Shown: positions 29,274 through 39,793, numbered from the stretch's first letter. The stretch is DNA of 64,000 nucleotides from Acinetobacter pollinis (GCF_015627175.1 NZ_VTDQ01000001.1:1-64000); one strand, 5' to 3'. Notes: generated by a model not told the origin, from the sequence alone. Numbers and translations: made by a program.

Positions 29274-30584
29274 TCAATGAGTGGCAGGAATAGTTTGTTT
29301 CTGTGGTAGATCCACTTGAATTTTTTTATGAGGCTGTAGCATTGCCATACAACATACACTCAAGCCAGCAACACAAGCCGTTGCATAAAAAATAGTATGA
29401 TATGAATAGTATTGTGCAAGCCAACCAGAAAGTAAGGGTGAGACAATAGCCGAGATATTTCCAATCGCAAGTGTAACCCCTGAGAAAACTCCAATATTTT
29501 GATAAGGAGAAACATCCATAATTACTGAATAATAGATATTATTAATCATGGCATTACATGCATTACCTAATGCGATAAAAATAATAATTGTAGTTGCTGT
29601 ATGCATTAAAGGCACCATTGCAAAACAAATTGCCGTTAAAGCCAGCATGACAGCAGCAAAACTATTACGAGCAACCTTTAAACTGTATTTTTGATATAAA
29701 TAATCACTCACATATCCACCAAGCACAACAGTAAGTGTTGATCCAACCCATGGGATCATTGCCATATACCACAGTGCGTTCAGGTTATAATGAAAGGTAT
29801 CTTGTAGATACTTAGGCCCCCAAGACATAATTGTGAAAGTGACATACAAAAATGCAAAATAGCCAAAAGCATTTAATATTAATGTACGATTTTGAAAGAA
29901 TGCCCACCATGGTAATTTTTCAGCATGATCTACTCGATCTTTTTGAATTTCTGCTAACTCATTTGCAGTGACTTTCTTATGATTTTCAGGTAAATCTTGG
30001 AATACAAAATAAAAAATAATCATAAATACAAATGAAATAATACCAAGAACAATAAACATTGTTCGCCAACTGTGTGTTGACATTAAAAGAAAAACTGCAA
30101 TTGGTGCGGTCAACAACCCAGCTACCTGTGTACTGAGTAATCCCAAACTCAAAGAAAAACTGCGTTCACTTTTAGGAGACCAATTGGAAATGGATTTATT
30201 TAATAATGGATATGCTGGCCCTTCTGCTATACCAAATAAAACCCTGAACATAGCAAATCCCATTAGCGCAGAACCAAAGAAGAATGTACCGATATTTCCC
30301 GCCCATGCAGTTAATATTTCAATAACAGACCATGCTAAACCAAAAAACAACCACACTCTTTTAGCTCCAAAGCGATCTGCAAGACCACCACCTATAAGTG
30401 CACCAATTAGGTAACCAAATCCAAAATATCCGAGTACCGCACCAATCTGTACTTTAGATAAAGCATATTCTACGGCGATATCATTAATTGCGAATGGCAA
30501 TGCACCACGATCAATATAGTTAATTAGAATAAGTGTGAATAAAAGCATAAATATTGAGTAACGATACTTTGTATATCCTTTCAT
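29274..30584 (-). CDS. MFS transporter, anion:cation symporter-like
   Basis: 436-residue inner-membrane transporter with about 12 hydrophobic segments. The conserved loop between segments 2 and 3 is GGGLADRFGAKRVW, and NYIDRGALPFAINDIA near residue 22 is typical of the anion:cation symporter family that carries organic acids such as glucarate and tartrate. The first helix, starting IFMLLFTLIL, opens the protein. The downstream amidase suggests a substrate that is later hydrolysed. The direction is import by inference. Confidence 0.85.
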   Translation of the reverse strand: MKGYTKYRYSIFMLLFTLILINYIDRGALPFAINDIAVEYALSKVQIGAVLGYFGFGYLIGALIGGGLADRFGAKRVWLFFGLAWSVIEILTAWAGNIGTFFFGSALMGFAMFRVLFGIAEGPAYPLLNKSISNWSPKSERSFSLSLGLLSTQVAGLLTAPIAVFLLMSTHSWRTMFIVLGIISFVFMIIFYFVFQDLPENHKKVTANELAEIQKDRVDHAEKLPWWAFFQNRTLILNAFGYFAFLYVTFTIMSWGPKYLQDTFHYNLNALWYMAMIPWVGSTLTVVLGGYVSDYLYQKYSLKVARNSFAAVMLALTAICFAMVPLMHTATTIIIFIALGNACNAMINNIYYSVIMDVSPYQNIGVFSGVTLAIGNISAIVSPLLSGWLAQYYSYHTIFYATACVAGLSVCCMAMLQPHKKIQVDLPQKQTIPATH

Positions 30585-30947
30585 TACACACCTCTTTTTA
30601 TCTATTTAATTTTTACAACACATAGTGATATTCTCTAAATAAATACGATGCAATATGAATGCCAGATATTACCCTCATTTTCTTTTTTATATAATTTAAC
30701 TATATATAATAGACATAACGGTCTGTCATACTCGGTTAATATTTGTTTTTAAAAAAATTATTTGAATAATTAATATATATATATTTTGTATTAAAAAATC
30801 TTTAACATTTTGTAACGTCATTTTTTCTCTTTTGGTCAATTTAAGATGGCTTGTATTTGGTCAATGTTATAGTATTCCATAAATCTTAACTTAGCTGGGT
30901 ACGAAATCCTCTGCTCCGTACCATGTGTTACCGGGAATGTTTTTGCA
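30585..30947. other. Intergenic region upstream of the MFS-amidase operon and the CHAP-like gene
   Basis: 363 very AT-rich bases between divergent genes. It holds a spaced motif GACA...TGTC at 30712-30727 that might be an operator. No protein-coding frame was seen. Confidence 0.4.
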
Positions 30948-31550
30948 ATGATTCACCATACGCATCACCAAGACCACGTTCATCATAGTGCTCCTACACA
31001 TATTGTTGCCCATACTCACGCGTCTGCCACTAAAAGTAAAAACAGTGGTAAACATAAGCAAAAGCAACACACTTCTACGCACTCTAAAGCAAAAAAAGCG
31101 GTTGTTGCTAAACACACCGTAAAATCTGCGAAAAAGAGAGCGCATCAACATACCTTTAATGCTAAAGCTCAACCTAATAAAGCCAGTCATAACCATATTA
31201 ATGTAAATAAGTTTACTCATACATTGGCTGTGAATGCACGTCGTAAAAGTACAGAAAAATGTGCTAGACATGTTCGACTGGCGCTAGAATCTGCAGGAGC
31301 AAATGTTACAAACCATCCTGTTGCAGCTGCGGATTGGGGGCATACCTTAGAAAAAATTGGCTATAGACAAATTTCACCGGCATTTGATAGTCCACGCAAA
31401 GGTGATATCTATATTATTGGTCGTACTCGATCTCACGAATACGGTCATATTGCAGGCTATACAGGTTCAGATTGGGTTTCTGACTTTAGACAAAATAGTT
31501 ATGCTGTGTATAGTGGCAATGCAACGTACAAGTACTATCGCTTAATCTAA
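30948..31550 (+). CDS. His-rich CHAP/NlpC-P60-like peptidoglycan amidase candidate
   Basis: 200-residue protein in two parts. Residues 1-95 are basic and rich in His, Lys and Ala, with 10 His in the first 24 residues (MIHHTHHQDHVHH). Residues 96-200 resemble a cysteine peptidase fold: STEKCARHVRLALESAG with Cys105 (the only Cys), AADWGHTL, then KGDIYII and GHIAGYTGSDWVSDFRQN with His167. The order Cys, His fits CHAP/NlpC-P60 peptidoglycan amidases. No signal peptide is seen in this frame, and no other start is apparent, so export is unexplained. I do not assign a symbol. Confidence 0.75.
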   Translation: MIHHTHHQDHVHHSAPTHIVAHTHASATKSKNSGKHKQKQHTSTHSKAKKAVVAKHTVKSAKKRAHQHTFNAKAQPNKASHNHINVNKFTHTLAVNARRKSTEKCARHVRLALESAGANVTNHPVAAADWGHTLEKIGYRQISPAFDSPRKGDIYIIGRTRSHEYGHIAGYTGSDWVSDFRQNSYAVYSGNATYKYYRLI

Positions 31551-31565
31551 TCAGTTTTAAAATAT

Positions 31566-31601
31566 AAAAGACAAAAGCAGATAGCACTTCTTTTGTCTTT
31601 T
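31566..31601. terminator. Bidirectional terminator between CHAP-like and GNAT genes
   Basis: A 12-bp perfect stem (AAAAGACAAAAG and its partner) with a 12-base loop. The 3' arm on the plus strand runs into T-rich sequence and overlaps the GNAT stop codon. Confidence 0.8.
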
Positions 31602-32049
31602 ATTGACAGTTGTATGTCATAAATAATGTTTCTTTATCCTCAGCAAAACCCATCTTCTTATAAAGACGCTGTGCTGATGTATTACTGACACACGTTTCTA
31701 ACATTAGAAATTTTGCATCAGTTGTATTGGCCAATTGAATTGCTTGTGTCATTAAATACTCAGCAATTCCTTGTCTACGAAATAAGCTATCCACATATAA
31801 GTCGTTTAAAATCCATGCTTTTTTCATCGAAACAGAAGAAAATATAGGATATAACTGAATAAAACCAACTACTTTACCCTGCTCATTTTTATAAATAATA
31901 AACTTTGAATCATTATTTTGTAATCGTGCTTTTATAAACGCTTTTGCAATTTCTAAATTGTCTTCTTGCTTATAAAACACTCTATATGCATTAAATAACT
32001 CAGCTAAATCATGAATATCTTTTTCGCTCTCTATTTCAAATGTATGCAT
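31600..32049 (-). CDS. GNAT family N-acetyltransferase
   Basis: 149-residue acetyl-CoA-dependent transferase. The fold's pattern is seen in VVGFIQLYPIFS (strand), LNDLYVDSLFRRQGIAEYLM (acetyl-CoA loop R-R-Q-G-I-A), and MLETCVSNTSAQRLYKKMGF (acceptor region). The substrate is unknown. It is transcribed alone. Confidence 0.85.
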   Translation of the reverse strand: MHTFEIESEKDIHDLAELFNAYRVFYKQEDNLEIAKAFIKARLQNNDSKFIIYKNEQGKVVGFIQLYPIFSSVSMKKAWILNDLYVDSLFRRQGIAEYLMTQAIQLANTTDAKFLMLETCVSNTSAQRLYKKMGFAEDKETLFMTYNCQ

Positions 32050-32209
32050 TGGTGTATTGGTCTCATTTATATTTTTCGTTAATTCCCTACAGTAGATTAA
32101 ATATATATTATTTTCAATAGTTTAATATTTAGAATATAAAAATAAAATAGGATTAGACATAGTGTTATGTTATCTTATAACATATTATTTGTATATTTAT
32201 ACTTTTCTC

Positions 32210-33361
32210 ATGTCAGTCAAACAACTTTCACAGCGTCTATATGCTATAGATGCACTTCGCGGTTTTGTCATTCTCATTATGATGCTCGACCACGTAAGAG
32301 AAACTTTTTTTTTACATCATCAAGTACCCGATCCAATGGTCATTAGTGAAACAGAGCCCATGCTCTTTTTGAGTCGAACTTTGGCTCATATATGTGCACC
32401 TGTTTTTGTATTACTTACTGGGCTTTCAGCATATTTATACCAACAAAAAAATAATAACCTAAAGATGACACAATCTTTTTTATTAAAACGTGGAATATTT
32501 CTTATCGCTTTAGAGCTCACATTAGTTAATTTTGCATGGACTGGACAGTTCCCCCCTCAAACTATTTATTTACAAGTTATTTGGGCTATAGGAATTAGTA
32601 TGGTCTGTCTTGCAGGGCTTATTGCTTTACCTCGTCTATGGCAATGGTTCATCGCATTAATTATTATTTTTGGGCATAATCTTCTTGATCCAGTAACATT
32701 TCAAAACCAAACTCTACAATCATTTTGGAATATTCTTCACCAACGAGGATGGATTAACTTTGAAAATGGATTACGTATTCGTACAACCTATCCTGTATTA
32801 CCATGGATTGGACTTATATTGATAGGATATTGCTTCGGACGAACATGGTTCCAAAAGCATATTACTCAAGTGCACCGCAGAAAAAATATTCTTACCACTG
32901 CTATTGTTAGTATTCTTCTATTTATTGTTCTTAGGCTTATCAACATTTATGGTGATCACTCATGGCAATATATGCCAACAGCCTTAGAAACTTTTATGAG
33001 TTTTTTCAACTTAACGAAATATCCACCTTCATTATTTTTTATTCTATGGAATGGTGGTATAGGACTGCTCATCCTGCTATTTTTAGAAAAATTTGAACAT
33101 AAAAACTGGCTAAAACCCTTAATTACTTTTGGTTCTGTACCTATGTTTTTTTATATTTTACATTTATTTGTACTTAAACTACTTTATCTTATTTGCGTAA
33201 GTATCTTTGGTTTAAATCATGAAAAATACTTTGGTTTCAGTCATATCAGCTCGGTTTGGATCACCAGTATTTTACTTTCGATTGCGCTTTATCCTGCTGT
33301 AAAGGCCTTTTCGCACTTTAAACACCAAAATAAACACATTACATTTTTAAAATACTTTTAA
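32210..33361 (+). CDS. DUF1624/heparan-alpha-glucosaminide acetyltransferase-like membrane protein
   Basis: 383-residue inner-membrane protein with about ten hydrophobic segments. The N-terminal signature RLYAIDALRGFVILIMMLDH and the segment LAHICAPVFVLLTGLSAY match the DUF1624 acyltransferase-like family. Conserved His in MMLDHVRETF may be catalytic in this family. I chose the ATG at 32210; a GTG lies 16 codons upstream with no better site. Substrate unknown. Confidence 0.8.
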   Translation: MSVKQLSQRLYAIDALRGFVILIMMLDHVRETFFLHHQVPDPMVISETEPMLFLSRTLAHICAPVFVLLTGLSAYLYQQKNNNLKMTQSFLLKRGIFLIALELTLVNFAWTGQFPPQTIYLQVIWAIGISMVCLAGLIALPRLWQWFIALIIIFGHNLLDPVTFQNQTLQSFWNILHQRGWINFENGLRIRTTYPVLPWIGLILIGYCFGRTWFQKHITQVHRRKNILTTAIVSILLFIVLRLINIYGDHSWQYMPTALETFMSFFNLTKYPPSLFFILWNGGIGLLILLFLEKFEHKNWLKPLITFGSVPMFFYILHLFVLKLLYLICVSIFGLNHEKYFGFSHISSVWITSILLSIALYPAVKAFSHFKHQNKHITFLKYF

Positions 33362-33367
33362 ACCCGT

Positions 33368-33400
33368 CTTTAAAGAGTGTTCTTGTGGCACTCTTTAAAG
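33368..33400 (+). terminator. Hairpin after the DUF1624-like gene
   Basis: A 12-bp perfect stem (CTTTAAAGAGTG and CACTCTTTAAAG) with a 9-base loop just after the stop codon. It is not followed by a T run, so termination is less certain. Confidence 0.55.
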
Positions 33401-33424
33401 CGATTCATACATTTCACTCTAAAT

Positions 33425-33527
33425 GTTTATTTATAGTACTCTATATAAATGTAAGGTTGTACTAAAGTTGTGCGAACGCTCCTTTAGAGGTAGCGTAGCT
33501 CACATACATTTTTATACTATAAACACC
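33425..33527. repeat. Imperfect palindromic intergenic element, possible MITE or small RNA
   Basis: The ends match in inverted orientation (TGTTTAT...TATAAATGTA on the left, TACATTTTTATACTATAAACA on the right), and the centre folds strongly (GTGCGAACGCTCC against GGTAGCGTAGCTCAC, loop TTTAGA). It lies between the DUF1624-like gene and rsmE. I see no coding frame inside. Confidence 0.5.
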
Positions 33528-33598
33528 AAATATTCAGTATGCTGACTATTTGAATTATCTTTATCTATATTTCTTAATATTTCAGAGTTTCAAAGCTT

Positions 33599-34324
33599 AT
33601 GAGTAACCGTTTTTATATCGATACAACATTAAACTTAGGTGAGCGTATTGAACTTACAGAAACGGTTTTTCATCATTGGGTACGTGTTTTACGTGCAAAA
33701 GTTGGGGAACAAGCCATATTTTTCAATGGTCAAGGTGGAGAATATACAGTTGAGCTCGTAGAAATAAATAAGAAGAATGCTTTTGTTCACATCCAAACAT
33801 ATTTAGCAGATGATCGTACGCCAAACTTTCAGGCGCTTCTAGGACAGGTAATGTCTAAAGGAGATCGAATGGACTATGCTATTCAAAAAGCTGTAGAGTT
33901 AGGCGTACATACTATTCAGCTTCTCACAAGTGAACGCTGTGAAATGCGTTTGAAATACGATAGAGATCAGAAGAAAATAGACCATTGGCAAGCTGTAGCA
34001 ATTGCAGCATGCGAACAATGTGGGCTTAACAAAGTACCAAAAGTATTATCGCCTATCTCTTTAAATGATTGGTTTGAACAACCCCTGCCACCGACCCGTC
34101 TTGTATTGGCGCCGAATAAAGAACAAAAACAAGTACTTGATCAAGCAAAACCTCAGATTGCATTATTAATTGGTCCAGAAGGTGGGCTTTCTGAATCAGA
34201 AATTCTACAAGCCAATACTTACGGTTTTCAAAATTGGTGTATTGGAGAGCGTGTTTTGCGCACAGAAACCGCACCTGTTGTCGCATTGTCAATTTTAAAC
34301 TTTACTTTTAAAGGTGAAATATAA
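33599..34324 (+). CDS. rsmE: 16S rRNA (uracil(1498)-N3)-methyltransferase
   Basis: 241-residue SPOUT methyltransferase for U1498 of 16S rRNA. It has QVMSKGDRMDYAIQKAVELGV, the SPOUT signature LLIGPEGGLSESE near 190, and LGERVLRTETAPV-like VLRTETAPVVAL at the C-terminus, all conserved in RsmE. The N-terminal PUA-like region is present. Length is normal. Confidence 0.94.
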   Translation: MSNRFYIDTTLNLGERIELTETVFHHWVRVLRAKVGEQAIFFNGQGGEYTVELVEINKKNAFVHIQTYLADDRTPNFQALLGQVMSKGDRMDYAIQKAVELGVHTIQLLTSERCEMRLKYDRDQKKIDHWQAVAIAACEQCGLNKVPKVLSPISLNDWFEQPLPPTRLVLAPNKEQKQVLDQAKPQIALLIGPEGGLSESEILQANTYGFQNWCIGERVLRTETAPVVALSILNFTFKGEI

Positions 34325-34425
34325 TAAGGTAGATATTAGAAAAAAAATATTCTCAAGCTCGGTAATAATATAATACGCGATTGAAGAATATAAATACTAA
34401 TACTCTTATTACTTATGGATATGCA

Positions 34426-37278
34426 ATGTCATTTAGACAAAATGATATACAGCAAAAAGAAATAATAGCATACCAAGTTGAATACTCTTCACGTCTTATT
34501 ATTTCTTTTATTTACAGCATTTTAATTGTAAATATATTTATTGCGGTTAATTTTAATTTTAGATTCCCAGATTATATCAACTGTATTAATTTCTCTATTT
34601 CAATTAATTTTTTTATATTACTTTTAAGTTTACTTGGAATAAGAATTAGTTTAAAAAAACATTTTGATACACAAAATCTTTATTTTATTCATAAAATAAT
34701 ATGCCTAAGTATTGGTATCTGCTTAGGGTTACTTATATATACGTTATATATTTATATCCCCTTACATCACCAATACCTTCAAGTACATGATATATTTTAT
34801 ATTGTACTTATTTTGCTCGTAGCAGTGTTGCTATCATCTTTAAGCTATTTAACACAGCGATTGGTTTATTTTTTTCTTGTCGTCTTGCCAACGTGTTTTC
34901 CAATCCTACTCATACAACCAACACAAGAAGCTCCTAGTAATTCCTTTATTCCAGTATCTCTCAACTTCATTTTTATGATGGTCTGTTTATGTGCAATTAG
35001 CGTAAATCGTGGTCATAAAAAATACACAAAGAGAATGCTTGAGCAAAAAAATTTAACCACGTATCACAACAATAAATTAAAGAAACTACAAAGCATAAAT
35101 CAGAAGTTATCTTTACAACTCAATACCAGCTATTCATTAGAAAAAGAGCTTTCTCAGAAAAATGAAAATCTGATCAATCAATATATTCATGGCATGAAAC
35201 AGCATGTTTATGACTACAACCAACTTTTTGAAAAACAGTGTTTTATCATGGAGTTGACCCATCGAACTTCTTCTATACACACATGGGAATGGAATATTTT
35301 AGAAAGCACACTAGAGGTGAATAATCAGTTTTTCTCCAAGTTACAAAATGATGCAACTATTTCCATGCAATTATCTGAAATCGTGCATGTCAATGATTTA
35401 AAAAACCTTGTGAGCCAGCTTACTAAACACTTTACAAAGCAAAGGAATTTTTTTGAATGCCGATGTCGCATTAAATATAAGAATCAATGGGTTTGGGGCG
35501 CATTGGTTGGACAAGTTACTCGTACGCATACGAAAACTCAAGAACCGATTACAATGCTCGGTATCTTCAAAAATATCGAAAAAGAAAAACGCAACCAAGA
35601 CCGTATTGAGCAATCTGTGCAGATTACACAGCATATTGATGTTGGAATTATTACATTGGATGCCAATTTAAATTATACAGATGCCAATCCATTTTTTTGT
35701 ACTATGACAGGGTTAAGTAAGAACCAAATTACTGGTCGAGGTCTTTTCGATATTACAGATGATTATCACACACAGCAACGTAGCCTTCATTACTCCATTA
35801 CCGATGAATTACTCAAAAATTCTCAGTTCAAAGGAGAGTTTGAAGAAACGTTTATGTCTGGTAAAAGAATTAGCATTCGATGCCACATTCATGCGATTAA
35901 AGATCGTGATGAGCATATTATTCAATACATTGGTATCATTTCAGATCTTACAGATTATAAACAGCAAGAACAGCGTCTAGACTATCTTGAAAACTATGAT
36001 GTTACTACACAGCTCCCTAACCGCTTTTATTACAACTATAAGCTGTATCAGTTTCTAATAACACACCGTGAAAATGTTAAGAAAGTTGCGATTATTTATT
36101 TATCGATAGATAGATTTCATGCACTCGAAGAGTTCTTAGGCAATAAAATAACAGGAATGCTATTACGTCATGTTGCAAAAAGGCTGAAGACACTTAATCC
36201 TCATGCTTTCATGATTGCTTACCTCAACCGTGAAGAATTTGCAATTGTCTATGAGTTAAATCATTTAAGACCAAGTATTCAGCAACTGTGTGGAGATATT
36301 ATTGCTGGATTTGCACAGCCATTCTCCTTTGAAGAGCAAGAACTTATTTTAACTGTATCGCTTGGTGTTACGCTTTATCCAGAGCATGCGTTAGATTTTG
36401 ATCAATTAAACCATCATGCAAGCCATGCACTTAGACAAGCTCAACATTTAGGTGGCAATACTGTCCAGTATTACGCACAAGAGAAAAATGGTTCATACAT
36501 TCAAGATCTCAATTTAGAAAATGAACTCAGACAAGCTATTAAAAATGGTGAGTTAGAAGTTTATTATCAACCTAAAATTCATTTAAAAGAGCATATTATT
36601 TCTGGATTTGAAGCACTTATTCGTTGGAACCATCCAAGACAAGGGCTCCTTTTGCCTGCATATTTTTTACCGTTTGCCAAGCAGACCAGCCTTATTTCAG
36701 ATATTGGTAGATATGTTATTGAAGCGTCTATAAAACAACTTAAAGCATGGGAACTCGAAGGACTTCCACCTGTTACTATTTCTATTAATGTAGACCCGCA
36801 ACAACTTTATAGAGGCCAACTTTTACACATTATTGATACTTTCCTTGAAAAATATCAGGTAGATGGCAAATATCTTGAATTGGAAATTACAGAATCATCA
36901 CTTATTGAAAAAACACTGTATGTTCAGTCATTACTTCAACAACTCAAGCAAAGGCATATTGCACTCTCTTTAGATGATTTTGGAACAGGTTATTCTTCAC
37001 TGGCTTACTTAACCGAATTTCCATTCGATATTATTAAAATAGATCGCCAATTTATACAAAATATGGATCAAATTTCGCAGAAAGCAATTCTAAATGCGAT
37101 TATTGCTATGGGTAAAGCAATGGATCTGAAAATTGTAGCTGAAGGCGTAGAAACAAAAGAGCAACTCGAATTTTTTAGACAAAAAGAATGCGATATTGTA
37201 CAAGGTTATATCTACTCCAAGCCTTTATCACCCAACAATGCGAGCGACTATTTAAAACACTTTTTGTCAGAACAGTAA
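34426..37278 (+). CDS. Membrane PAS-GGDEF-EAL protein, probable c-di-GMP phosphodiesterase
   Basis: 950-residue signalling protein. The N-terminus (about 30-190) has five or six membrane segments of sensor type, followed by a coiled coil (about 205-250), two PAS-like domains (about 265-375 and 395-510), a GGDEF domain (about 520-680) and an EAL domain (about 690-945). The GGDEF active-site motif is replaced by NREEF, so diguanylate cyclase activity is unlikely. The EAL half keeps EALIRW, the ITESSL segment and DDFGTGYSSL, so c-di-GMP hydrolysis is likely. The degenerate GGDEF domain may sense GTP. I chose ATG 34426, which has a GGA site, over a TTG 15 codons earlier. Confidence 0.9.
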   Translation: MSFRQNDIQQKEIIAYQVEYSSRLIISFIYSILIVNIFIAVNFNFRFPDYINCINFSISINFFILLLSLLGIRISLKKHFDTQNLYFIHKIICLSIGICLGLLIYTLYIYIPLHHQYLQVHDIFYIVLILLVAVLLSSLSYLTQRLVYFFLVVLPTCFPILLIQPTQEAPSNSFIPVSLNFIFMMVCLCAISVNRGHKKYTKRMLEQKNLTTYHNNKLKKLQSINQKLSLQLNTSYSLEKELSQKNENLINQYIHGMKQHVYDYNQLFEKQCFIMELTHRTSSIHTWEWNILESTLEVNNQFFSKLQNDATISMQLSEIVHVNDLKNLVSQLTKHFTKQRNFFECRCRIKYKNQWVWGALVGQVTRTHTKTQEPITMLGIFKNIEKEKRNQDRIEQSVQITQHIDVGIITLDANLNYTDANPFFCTMTGLSKNQITGRGLFDITDDYHTQQRSLHYSITDELLKNSQFKGEFEETFMSGKRISIRCHIHAIKDRDEHIIQYIGIISDLTDYKQQEQRLDYLENYDVTTQLPNRFYYNYKLYQFLITHRENVKKVAIIYLSIDRFHALEEFLGNKITGMLLRHVAKRLKTLNPHAFMIAYLNREEFAIVYELNHLRPSIQQLCGDIIAGFAQPFSFEEQELILTVSLGVTLYPEHALDFDQLNHHASHALRQAQHLGGNTVQYYAQEKNGSYIQDLNLENELRQAIKNGELEVYYQPKIHLKEHIISGFEALIRWNHPRQGLLLPAYFLPFAKQTSLISDIGRYVIEASIKQLKAWELEGLPPVTISINVDPQQLYRGQLLHIIDTFLEKYQVDGKYLELEITESSLIEKTLYVQSLLQQLKQRHIALSLDDFGTGYSSLAYLTEFPFDIIKIDRQFIQNMDQISQKAILNAIIAMGKAMDLKIVAEGVETKEQLEFFRQKECDIVQGYIYSKPLSPNNASDYLKHFLSEQ

Positions 37279-37434
37279 CTTAATTTGCCATAGGCAAGTC
37301 TATTTATCGTCATTTATACTTCAAGTTTTAGTATCTTTATCGCTGTGCTAAAGCTTTAACTAATGCTATATTCAAATCGTATATATTCCAGCGCGGCTTA
37401 GATCACTGGATTAAACTGTACTAAAGAGATTCAA

Positions 37435-39708
37435 ATGGACGATCAAACACTTAAACAGCAAGCTTTAAATTATCACGAATTTCCAACACCGGGAAAAATC
37501 AGCGTTACGCCAAGCAAACAGCTCAGCAACCAACGTGATTTAGCCCTTGCTTACTCTCCAGGGGTTGCGGAACCTTGCTTAGAAATCGCACGTGATCCAT
37601 CTACAGCTGCAAAATACACGGCACGTGGTAATCTAGTTGCCGTTATCAGTAACGGTACGGCTGTACTAGGACTTGGTAATATTGGCCCACTGGCTTCTAA
37701 ACCTGTCATGGAAGGTAAAGGGGTTTTATTTAAAAAATTTGCAGGTGTCGATGTTTTCGATATCGAAATTGATGAAAATGATCCTGATAAAATTGTAGAT
37801 ATTGTTGCAGCATTAGAGCCGACTTTTGGTGGGATTAACTTAGAAGATATTAAAGCACCAGAGTGCTTCTATATTGAGAAAAAACTACGCGAACGTATGA
37901 AAATCCCTGTGTTCCATGACGATCAACATGGCACAAGTATTATTGTTGGTGCAGCATTACTCAATGCATTAGAGCTGAACGGCAAAAAAATTGAATCTTT
38001 AAAGATTATTGCATCAGGTGCTGGCGCAGCAGCGTTATCTTGCCTCGACTTACTTTGCGCATTAGGTGCAAAAAAAGAAAATATTATTGTTGCTGACTCG
38101 CGTGGTCTGATCACTACGTCTAGAGAAAACTTAGATGCCTCTAAACAGCGCTATATGCAAGATATTCCTGAAACAAAATTGCATGAAGTCATCGAAAATG
38201 CAGATATGTTCTTAGGACTTTCAGCAGCAGGTATCTTAACGCAAGACATGGTGAAGAAAATGGCTGAAGATCCAATTATCTTCGCTTTAGCCAATCCAGA
38301 TCCTGAAATTTTACCAGAACATGCACACGAAGTTCGTTCAGATGTCATTATGGCAACAGGACGTTCTGACTATCCAAACCAAGTGAATAACGCGCTTTGT
38401 TTCCCTTACATTTTCCGTGGTGCATTGGATGTAGGTGCAACCACAATCAATGAAGAAATGAAGGTTGCATGTGTACATGCGATTGCACGTATGGCACATG
38501 TAGAAGCAGACACAACCACTTATGGTGAAAAACCAACTGCTTTTGGTCGCGACTATCTCATTCCGGGACCTTTAGATCAACGTCTTATTCTAGAAATCGC
38601 ACCTGCTGTTGCACAGGCAGCGATGGACTCAGGCGTAGCAACTCGCCCGATTGAAGATATGAACACATATCATCAAAAACTTTCTGAATTTGTATACAAT
38701 ACAGCTTTCATTATGAAGCCTATTTTTGCACAGGCTAAGAAAGCACCTAAACGTATTGCATATGCAGAAGGTGAAGACGTACGTATTCTTCGTGCTGCTC
38801 AAGTCGTTGTTGACGAAGGGATTGCACGTCCAATTTTAGTAGGTCGTACTACAGTCATTGAAGCGAACATTCAAAAACTTGGCTTACGTTTACACAATGG
38901 CATTAACATTGAAATCGTAGATCAAGAAAACAACCCGCAGTATGAAGAGTTCTGGAAAGACTATCACGATGTAATGAAGCGTAAGGGTGTTACTGTCGAG
39001 TATGCACAACGTGAAGCTCGCCGTCGTTCAACCATTATTGCTTCTATGCTTGTAAAAACAGGTAAAGCCGACGGTATGCTTTGTGGTACATATAGCAGTT
39101 ACGAGCGTCATTTAGAGTTTGTTAGCAATATCATTGGACTAAAAGAAGGCATGAATAACTTCTTTACACTCAATGCACTCATGCTTGGCGATCGTAATTT
39201 GTTTATCGCAGATACTTATGTAAATACCAATCCAAATGCAGAACAATTGACAGAAATGACGATCATGGCTGCAGAAGAAGTTCGTCGTTTTGGTATAGAA
39301 CCACGTATTGCACTCTTATCACACTCTAGTTTTGGTAGCAATCAGACTGACGAAAGTGCACAAAAAATGCGTAAAGTTTATGCACTGCTTTCTGAGCGTG
39401 CGCCTGAACTGATTGTAGAAGGTGAAATGCATGGAGATGCTGCATTAGATGAAAATATTCGTCATTTTGCATTCCCAAATTCACGCTATAAAGGTTCAGC
39501 AAACCTACTTATTATGCCAAACTTAGATGCGGCAAATATTGCCTTTAATTTATTAAAGTCAACTGCAGGTAACAATGTGACTGTAGGCCCTATTCTTTTA
39601 GGTGCTGCAAAACCTGTTCATATTTTAACACCAACGGCAACAACACGTCGTTTAGTAAATATGACAGCAGTAACAGTGACAGAAATTCAACAGCAACAAG
39701 GCGAATAA
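37435..39708 (+). CDS. maeB: NADP-dependent malic enzyme (MaeB type)
   Basis: 757-residue enzyme that decarboxylates malate to pyruvate and makes NADPH. Residues about 1-425 are the malic domain, with [19 protein letters not shown] and the NADP-binding [12 protein letters not shown]. Residues about 430-757 are a phosphotransacetylase-like domain ([30 protein letters not shown]), which in this family is usually regulatory, binding acetyl-CoA, rather than catalytic. The C-terminal residues EIQQQQGE end the protein. A terminator-like hairpin follows. Confidence 0.95.
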   Translation: MDDQTLKQQALNYHEFPTPGKISVTPSKQLSNQRDLALAYSPGVAEPCLEIARDPSTAAKYTARGNLVAVISNGTAVLGLGNIGPLASKPVMEGKGVLFKKFAGVDVFDIEIDENDPDKIVDIVAALEPTFGGINLEDIKAPECFYIEKKLRERMKIPVFHDDQHGTSIIVGAALLNALELNGKKIESLKIIASGAGAAALSCLDLLCALGAKKENIIVADSRGLITTSRENLDASKQRYMQDIPETKLHEVIENADMFLGLSAAGILTQDMVKKMAEDPIIFALANPDPEILPEHAHEVRSDVIMATGRSDYPNQVNNALCFPYIFRGALDVGATTINEEMKVACVHAIARMAHVEADTTTYGEKPTAFGRDYLIPGPLDQRLILEIAPAVAQAAMDSGVATRPIEDMNTYHQKLSEFVYNTAFIMKPIFAQAKKAPKRIAYAEGEDVRILRAAQVVVDEGIARPILVGRTTVIEANIQKLGLRLHNGINIEIVDQENNPQYEEFWKDYHDVMKRKGVTVEYAQREARRRSTIIASMLVKTGKADGMLCGTYSSYERHLEFVSNIIGLKEGMNNFFTLNALMLGDRNLFIADTYVNTNPNAEQLTEMTIMAAEEVRRFGIEPRIALLSHSSFGSNQTDESAQKMRKVYALLSERAPELIVEGEMHGDAALDENIRHFAFPNSRYKGSANLLIMPNLDAANIAFNLLKSTAGNNVTVGPILLGAAKPVHILTPTATTRRLVNMTAVTVTEIQQQQGE

Positions 39709-39747
39709 TACATTTCACCTAAAAAGGTTTGAATTTCAGACTTGTAC

Positions 39748-39793
39748 AAACCTCTATTCTGATGCATGATGATGCTAAGAATAGAGGTTTTTT
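39748..39793 (+). terminator. Terminator after maeB overlapping the cca ribosome-binding site
   Basis: A 13-bp perfect stem (39748-39760 pairing with 39778-39790, AGAATAGAGGTTT in the 3' arm), a 17-base loop and a run of six T. The 3' arm contains the GAGG that serves as the ribosome-binding site of cca. Confidence 0.85.

Noticed and set aside
30891..31271. A 126-residue open frame on the minus strand
   Set aside because: It mirrors the His- and Lys-rich CHAP-like gene, and its Phe/Arg-rich composition looks like a shadow.
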